Of a stretch of 8,996 nt of DNA, positions 5,639-8,996 are shown piece by piece. Every line of letters starts with the position of its first letter. Position 1 is the stretch's first letter. Source of the stretch: an uncultured Atopobium sp. (GTDB lineage Bacteria; Actinomycetota; Coriobacteriia; Coriobacteriales; Atopobiaceae). The DNA lies in NCBI GenBank assembly GCA_916715765.1, contig CAKAPG010000019.1, positions 1-8,996 of the forward strand, in the 5' to 3' direction. The notes under the pieces are model-generated. The model was not told the origin of the DNA. It did not search any database and saw only the letters and a list, made by a program, of their open reading frames with translations. Both the position numbers and the translations under genes were made by a program.

Positions 5639-6832
5639 TTACTTTAAAGCCATCCTCAGAATCTGCTGAACATCTGCTGTTTTAAGCTGCATAAAGTTGC
5701 CTGCATGATCTCCACCGCGAGCGTCAATAGTGCCCTCAGCCATCTGAAGAATATCCTCTTCAGAAGGGTCTACTCCAAGCTCTGCAAGGGAGGTTGGCAT
5801 ACCAATTGCATGACACCACTGATTCCACGCCTCAATTCCTGCAAGACCCGTAGCTGTTGGATTATGGAAGTTGTTTTGAACTCCAAAAACATTGACGGCA
5901 AACTGCGCAAAGCGCTCTGGATCTTGGCTCATAACGTACTTGGCCCAACTTGCCCAAATTGCCGTAAGACCAGCACCATGAGCGACGTCATACTTTGCGC
6001 TGAGCTCATGCTCAATGGCATGAGAGGCAAAATCGCTTACGCGACCAGTTCCGGTAAGTCCGCAGTGAGAAAGCGACGAGGCCCAGAGCAAATCTGCTCG
6101 TGCAGCGTAGTTCTCTGGCTCTTTGACGGCAACCAGAACAGCTTCTTTTACGGTACGCAAGAGTCCCTCAGCCAGCTCGTCAGTGAGCGCCACGTCCTTC
6201 TCGAGCGTAAAGTAGCGCTCCATGGTGTGCATCATGATATCTGCGCCTGTTGATGCCGTCTGATAAGCGCTTACAGAGTAAGTGAGCTCTGGATTCATGA
6301 TCGCAAAGCAAGGACGACCGCTCTGATGGTGATAAGAACGCTTTAGAACGCGACCATCAGCCAGCGTAATGTTCATGACGGAAGAATCCGAGGTCTCAGA
6401 GCCAGTTCCTGCAATAGTAGAAATGACGCCAATAGGAGCTGCCTTTGAAACACTGACCTTATGCAAATAGAGGTCTTCAAGAGAGACATCATTGGCTAAG
6501 CCGTATGCAATAGCCTTAGCAGAATCCATGACAGATCCGCCGCCGATAGCCAAAATGAAGTCAACACCCTCGCGTTCGCCCAGCTCTACAGCTTCTTCTG
6601 CAAGCTCTAACCGAGGGTTAGGAACAACTCCACCACAGTCAACATACGCAATTCCAGCATCGCTTAAAAGCTGATGAATCTGGTCAAGCAAGCCGCTCTT
6701 TACCACATGATTGCCACCAAAATGCACCAGCACCTTGCTGCCTCCGTGAGCAGAGACAAGCTCTGCCGCACGAAGCTGAGTATCTTTTCCAAAAACCACC
6801 TGAGTAGGTACAACGTACTCAAAATTAACCAT
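5639..6832 (-). CDS. Iron-dependent (group III) alcohol dehydrogenase, butanol dehydrogenase/YqhD type
   Basis: A 397-residue NAD(P)H-dependent alcohol/aldehyde oxidoreductase. The ATG at 6832 is preferred because AAAGGT (6841-6846) sits 8 nt before it; two further codons back to a TTG at 6838 add nothing. Dinucleotide-binding features are 'HFGGNHVVKSGLLDQI' (37-52, similar to the NADP-binding region of YqhD/BDH) and 'GGGSVMDSAKAIA' (97-109). The likely metal ligands are Asp198 and His202 ('GADIMMHTMERYF'), His271 ('SHAIEHEL') and His285 ('VAHGAGL'); the spacing equals the Asp194/His198/His267/His281 set of E. coli YqhD. It probably reduces short-chain aldehydes to alcohols during fermentation or detoxification; the substrate cannot be read from sequence. 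It follows the DegV gene by 35 nt and is likely co-transcribed with it. Confidence 0.95.
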   Translation of the reverse strand: MVNFEYVVPTQVVFGKDTQLRAAELVSAHGGSKVLVHFGGNHVVKSGLLDQIHQLLSDAGIAYVDCGGVVPNPRLELAEEAVELGEREGVDFILAIGGGSVMDSAKAIAYGLANDVSLEDLYLHKVSVSKAAPIGVISTIAGTGSETSDSSVMNITLADGRVLKRSYHHQSGRPCFAIMNPELTYSVSAYQTASTGADIMMHTMERYFTLEKDVALTDELAEGLLRTVKEAVLVAVKEPENYAARADLLWASSLSHCGLTGTGRVSDFASHAIEHELSAKYDVAHGAGLTAIWASWAKYVMSQDPERFAQFAVNVFGVQNNFHNPTATGLAGIEAWNQWCHAIGMPTSLAELGVDPSEEDILQMAEGTIDARGGDHAGNFMQLKTADVQQILRMALK

Positions 6833-6840
6833 GACCAAAG

Positions 6841-6846
6841 ACCTTT
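6841..6846 (-). promoter_or_regulatory. Ribosome binding site deciding the alcohol dehydrogenase start
   Basis: AAAGGT on the minus strand lies 8 nt before the ATG at 6832, but only 2 nt before the alternative TTG at 6838, favouring the ATG. Confidence 0.55.
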
Positions 6847-6867
6847 CTTACCTACTCGAGCAACATC

Positions 6868-7752
6868 TTAAGCGCGAGGCTCTTCTCCCCACCAGAACGT
6901 TGCAACAGTTCCAGGGCCAGTATGAACGCCAATTGTTGCACCAATAGTAAAGATGTTGATATCGCCTGTCTGAGGAAGCTTCTCTTGAATAAGCTCTTTA
7001 ACAGCCTGAGCATCAGAAGCGCACTCGGAATTAGAGATAAACACTTTACGCGCATAAGCATTTCCCTGCTCAGCGGTTTGAGTCATAATCTCAACGACGC
7101 GAGCAATTGCCTTCTTTTTGCCACGTGCCTTCTCTTTAACGGCCAAAGAACCGTTGGCCTCGATATCCATAACAGGACAAATGTTAAGCATGCCGCCAAG
7201 CAGGCCAGCTGTCTTAGAAATGCGACCACCACGAACAAAGAAGGTCAAATCTGTTGAGAAGAACCAGCCATACACACGGTGACGAGCCTCTTTGGCCCAT
7301 GCAACTGCTTCGTCAAAAGACAGACCCTCATCGCGCTTATCGGCAAGACCGTCTACCAGCAAACCATAGCCAGAAGATGCCTGCAGAGAGTCAACAACCT
7401 CAATCTTTCTGTCAGGAAACTCCTGCTCAATTTCTACCTTTGCCTGGCAAGCAGACTCATACGTTCCAGAAACGCCAGAACTCAACGAAACATGAAGAAC
7501 GTCTTTGCCCTCCTCAAGGAAAGGACGCCAGAAGGCCATGTACTCACCAATTGATACCTGTGAAGTACGGCACTCAGCGCCTGCAAGCATCTTTTTATAG
7601 AGGTCAGCTGGTGCATTAGTGCGACCAAAGTCATCCTTGCACTGGACACCATCAAGCTCGTAGTTGAAATATACGTATTTCACATCACGTGACTGAAGGT
7701 ACTTCTCACTTACATCGGCCGTAGAGCAACAGGTCAGAACGTAGTTGGACAT
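6868..7752 (-). CDS. DegV family fatty-acid-binding protein (FakB-like)
   Basis: A 294-residue DegV protein. The start is the ATG at 7752 behind AAGGAGA (7758-7764); a GTG-started reading from 7797 would contain that ribosome binding site inside the gene. Family motifs visible are 'TSQVSIGEY' (63-71), the lipid-contacting 'SLSSGVSGTYESA' (89-101), 'SLQASSGYGLLV' (122-133), 'FFVRGGRISK' (171-180) and 'IGATIGVHTGPGT' near the end (270-282). DegV proteins bind a single fatty acid; those called FakB present it to the kinase FakA for phosphorylation and entry into phospholipid synthesis. No FakA is in the window, so this is probably one of several FakB-type carriers. The acyl preference cannot be read from sequence. 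It leads a likely two-gene transcript with the alcohol dehydrogenase and is divergent from the EamA permease. Confidence 0.93.
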   Translation of the reverse strand: MSNYVLTCCSTADVSEKYLQSRDVKYVYFNYELDGVQCKDDFGRTNAPADLYKKMLAGAECRTSQVSIGEYMAFWRPFLEEGKDVLHVSLSSGVSGTYESACQAKVEIEQEFPDRKIEVVDSLQASSGYGLLVDGLADKRDEGLSFDEAVAWAKEARHRVYGWFFSTDLTFFVRGGRISKTAGLLGGMLNICPVMDIEANGSLAVKEKARGKKKAIARVVEIMTQTAEQGNAYARKVFISNSECASDAQAVKELIQEKLPQTGDINIFTIGATIGVHTGPGTVATFWWGEEPRA

Positions 7753-7757
7753 ACGAG

Positions 7758-7764
7758 TCTCCTT
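7758..7764 (-). promoter_or_regulatory. Ribosome binding site deciding the DegV start
   Basis: AAGGAGA on the minus strand is at standard distance from the ATG at 7752 and places the start there. Confidence 0.8.
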
Positions 7765-7819
7765 GAAATATCTTCTTGCATAAAAACAATCGCACACACT
7801 TATTTTTCTTGCAGATGTG

Positions 7820-7825
7820 AGTATA
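7820..7825 (-). promoter_or_regulatory. Possible -10 box for degV-type gene
   Basis: TATACT on the minus strand would give a leader of about 60 nt. It is part of the palindrome AGTATACT, so it also reads as TATACT on the plus strand. No good -35 is visible at 16-18 bp. Confidence 0.35.
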
Positions 7826-7865
7826 CTTCTAATCTCATTTTTATGCTGCTTGTGGGGTCCTTCAA

Positions 7866-7889
7866 GTGCAAAATCACGTATACTTGCAC
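7866..7889. repeat. Inverted repeat GTGCAA/TTGCAC in the divergent intergenic region
   Basis: GTGCAA (7866-7871) and TTGCAC (7884-7889) form exact 6-bp arms 12 bp apart, enclosing a TATACT hexamer (7879-7884). Placement between divergent genes suits a regulator site. The octamer GTATACTT here (7878-7885) also occurs at 7821-7828; both copies follow GCA by seven bases. Confidence 0.35.
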
Positions 7890-7893
7890 GCGT

Positions 7894-7921
7894 TTGATTT
7901 TCTCAGAACACTACCTATACC
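7894..7921 (+). promoter_or_regulatory. Candidate promoter of the EamA permease gene
   Basis: TTGATT (7894-7899) and TATACC (7916-7921) are separated by 16 bp, each matching four of six consensus bases. They lie about 34 bp before the GTG start. This is the best plus-strand pair in the intergenic region, but modest. Confidence 0.4.
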
Positions 7922-7954
7922 TTAACTTTTACCTTCGACGGGAATGGATAGCGC

Positions 7955-8902
7955 GTGGCATCATCAGATCTTTCTACTAGAAACTCTTCCGGACTCACAC
8001 TAGATACTTCTTCTACGCTTGTATGGAAGTTTGCTCTTCTTATCTGCGCACTTATCTGGGGCGGGTCATTTGTCGTTATCAAAGATGCAATTAGTTATAT
8101 CTCGGCAGCTTGGCTTATGACCTTACGTTTTGTCTTTGCCGTAGGTATTGTTGCCATCATCTTTAGAAAAAAACTTAAAGAACACTTGAATGTCACACAT
8201 ATCAAATACGGCGTGCTCTTAGGCGTTCTTAACGGTCTAGGATTTCTGTTCCAAAATGGAGCTCTTGCTTATACCACTGCAGGTAAAGCTGCTTTTATTG
8301 CATCAATTTATTGCGCGATGATTCCGTTTGTAAACTGGCTCATTGCAAAGAAAAAACCTCATGGAACCAGTATCTTTGCAGCCTTTTTATGCGTAGCTGG
8401 CATTGGTCTTATCTCACTGGGCACTGATTTTTCGTTCTCGTTTGGCTTGGGCGAGCAGATGACATTGCTCTCAGCCATTATTTTTGCCTTCGTTTTTGTG
8501 CTTACTGCCGAGCTTGCTCACAAATACGACATCATCACACTTACGGTGGTGCAGCTTGGCGTGAGCGCCCTTCCCTGCCTTGCCTACGCGCTTTGCTTTG
8601 AAACGGTTCCCAATTTTGCGGCACTGCCCATAAATGCCTGGGTTGCCCTCGCCTACATCACTCTTATTGCAACCGCACTGACTGGTGTTTTGCAGAACCG
8701 CGCACAGAAGTCAGTTACTCCTGTTCAGGCCTCACTAATAATTTCTCTGGACAGTATTTTTGCAGCAGTTTTTGGCGTGATCTTCCTTGCCGAAGTTATT
8801 ACCCCTACAATTTTCCTGGGCTTCATTGTTATCTTTGTTGCTATCTTTATCAGCGAGCTTGGCAAGAAACCCGCAGAGCCCCAAACTTCTTCAGAAAACT
8901 AA
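7955..8902 (+). CDS. EamA/DMT superfamily permease (drug/metabolite transporter)
   Basis: A 315-residue inner-membrane transporter with two EamA repeats (about 25-155 and 165-302) and about ten hydrophobic helices. Typical family stretches are 'LIWGGSFVVIKDAI' in helix 1, 'NGALAYTTAGKAAFI' around 101-115 and 'TPVQASLIISLDSIFAAVFGVIFLAE' (255-280), the last being the hallmark of the second repeat. An unusual Ser/Thr-rich hydrophilic leader of about 23 residues precedes helix 1. The start is the GTG at 7955; weak purine-rich sequence (GGGA, GGA) lies before it. No ATG is available in frame before the second helix, so a GTG start is the best choice. It is a likely exporter of a small metabolite or amino acid; the substrate cannot be told. 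It is the only plus-strand gene and is transcribed away from degV. Confidence 0.93.
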   Translation: MASSDLSTRNSSGLTLDTSSTLVWKFALLICALIWGGSFVVIKDAISYISAAWLMTLRFVFAVGIVAIIFRKKLKEHLNVTHIKYGVLLGVLNGLGFLFQNGALAYTTAGKAAFIASIYCAMIPFVNWLIAKKKPHGTSIFAAFLCVAGIGLISLGTDFSFSFGLGEQMTLLSAIIFAFVFVLTAELAHKYDIITLTVVQLGVSALPCLAYALCFETVPNFAALPINAWVALAYITLIATALTGVLQNRAQKSVTPVQASLIISLDSIFAAVFGVIFLAEVITPTIFLGFIVIFVAIFISELGKKPAEPQTSSEN

Positions 8903-8929
8903 AGCTCTCTATACAACACGACCCTAAAC

Positions 8930-8940
8930 AAAAAGCCCGC
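8930..8940. other. Probable half of an intrinsic terminator, cut off by the IS
   Basis: AAAAAGCCCGC lies 27 bp after the EamA stop and looks like the first arm of a bidirectional terminator (A-run plus GC arm). The expected partner GCGGGC with a T-run is not in the window; IS-end sequence begins 3 bp later. Inference only. Confidence 0.4.
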
Positions 8941-8945
8941 ATATG

Positions 8946-8994
8946 TACCGACCCCCAAAAGTTAGACCAAAATCTAACGATTAGGAGGTCGGTA
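8946..8994 (+). repeat. Nested hairpin in the IS left end
   Basis: TACCGACC (8946-8953) pairs exactly with GGTCGGTA (8987-8994), and inside it GTTAGA (8961-8966) pairs with TCTAAC (8973-8978) around a CCAAAA loop. The outer stem includes the last two G residues of the AGGAGG ribosome binding site. Confidence 0.75.
8983..8988 (+). promoter_or_regulatory. Ribosome binding site of the transposase gene starting beyond the window
   Basis: AGGAGG is followed by 8 nt to the end of the window, which is the right spacing for a start codon at the next base. Confidence 0.6.
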
Positions 8995-8996
8995 TT

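Larger units (their letters stand above)
8944..8996 (+). mobile_element. Left end of an IS3-family-like insertion sequence (IS150-type), partial
   Basis: From TGT at 8944 the sequence changes to 'TGTACCGACCCCCAAAAG' and 'TTAGACC', which is characteristic of the terminal repeats of IS3-family elements of the IS150 kind and begins with the usual 5' TG. AGGAGG (8983-8988), with 8 nt remaining to the window end, is a strong ribosome binding site, so the first transposase frame (orfA) probably starts at the base after the window. The body, right end and target duplication are not visible. Family assignment is from recall of end sequences and should be checked in ISfinder. Confidence 0.7.

Noticed and set aside
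5705..6253. Plus-strand reading frame of 182 codons
   Set aside because: It is antisense to the alcohol dehydrogenase metal-binding region; the composition is unlike a real protein.
6802..6820. GAGTA-N9-TACTC inverted repeat containing two GTAC words
   Set aside because: It is inside the coding start of the alcohol dehydrogenase and the GTAC spacing (3 bp) differs from the operator candidate at 4962.
7753..7797. Longer N-terminus for DegV from a GTG
   Set aside because: The segment contains the ribosome binding site for the ATG at 7752 and adds non-family residues.
7944..8003. Short leader reading frame (ATG at 7944) overlapping the EamA start
   Set aside because: It has about 19 codons with no attenuator-like codon run; it is better explained as chance.
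1..8996. CRISPR arrays, tRNA, rRNA, riboswitches, replication origins
   Set aside because: No regularly spaced repeats, cloverleaf-like sequence or known conserved RNA elements were seen on either strand.

Overview
The window looks like chromosome from a low-to-mid-GC actinobacterium of the class Coriobacteriia, perhaps Atopobium/Lancefieldella-like. This is inferred from overall base composition (by eye in the mid-40s % GC), compact same-strand gene packing, and the mix of families: a Firmicutes-style Y-family polymerase with a YolD-like partner, DegV, a class-2 PTS EIIA, and an FtsX-type permease with a long coiled coil. No rRNA, tRNA or CRISPR array is visible. The only mobile DNA is the first ~53 bp of an IS3-family-like element at the right edge. 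No gene-free stretch exceeds 300 bases; the longest is the ~200 bp divergent intergenic region at 7753-7954.

Region 1-2102 (minus strand) encodes an ABC exporter-type pair. A 233-residue MacB/LolD-type ATPase lies 2 nt upstream of a large FtsX-family permease. The permease runs off the left edge (466 codons visible) and is open over its whole visible length. Region 2157-2756 (minus) encodes an unrecognised four-helix membrane protein with an acidic, Ala/Pro/Glu-rich tail. It is preceded by a 9-bp-arm inverted repeat.

Region 2806-4973 (minus) is a compact operon: a DJ-1/PfpI-family protein, a UvrX-type Y-family DNA polymerase starting 3 nt after it, and a small YolD-like protein overlapping the polymerase by 11 nt. 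A GTAC-N4-GTAC palindrome sits at its head and is a candidate LexA-type operator, so the unit may be a damage-inducible mutagenesis cassette with a DJ-1-family protein built in.

Region 4986-7752 (minus) holds DegV (fatty-acid-binding, FakB-like), then an iron-dependent alcohol dehydrogenase of the butanol dehydrogenase/YqhD type. These are followed by a stand-alone PTS EIIA of the fructose/mannitol class, closed by a strong intrinsic terminator. Region 7955-8902 (plus) is a divergently transcribed EamA/DMT permease.

After the EamA gene, what looks like one arm of a terminator is abruptly followed by the left end of the IS. That end folds back on itself and overlaps the putative transposase ribosome binding site.
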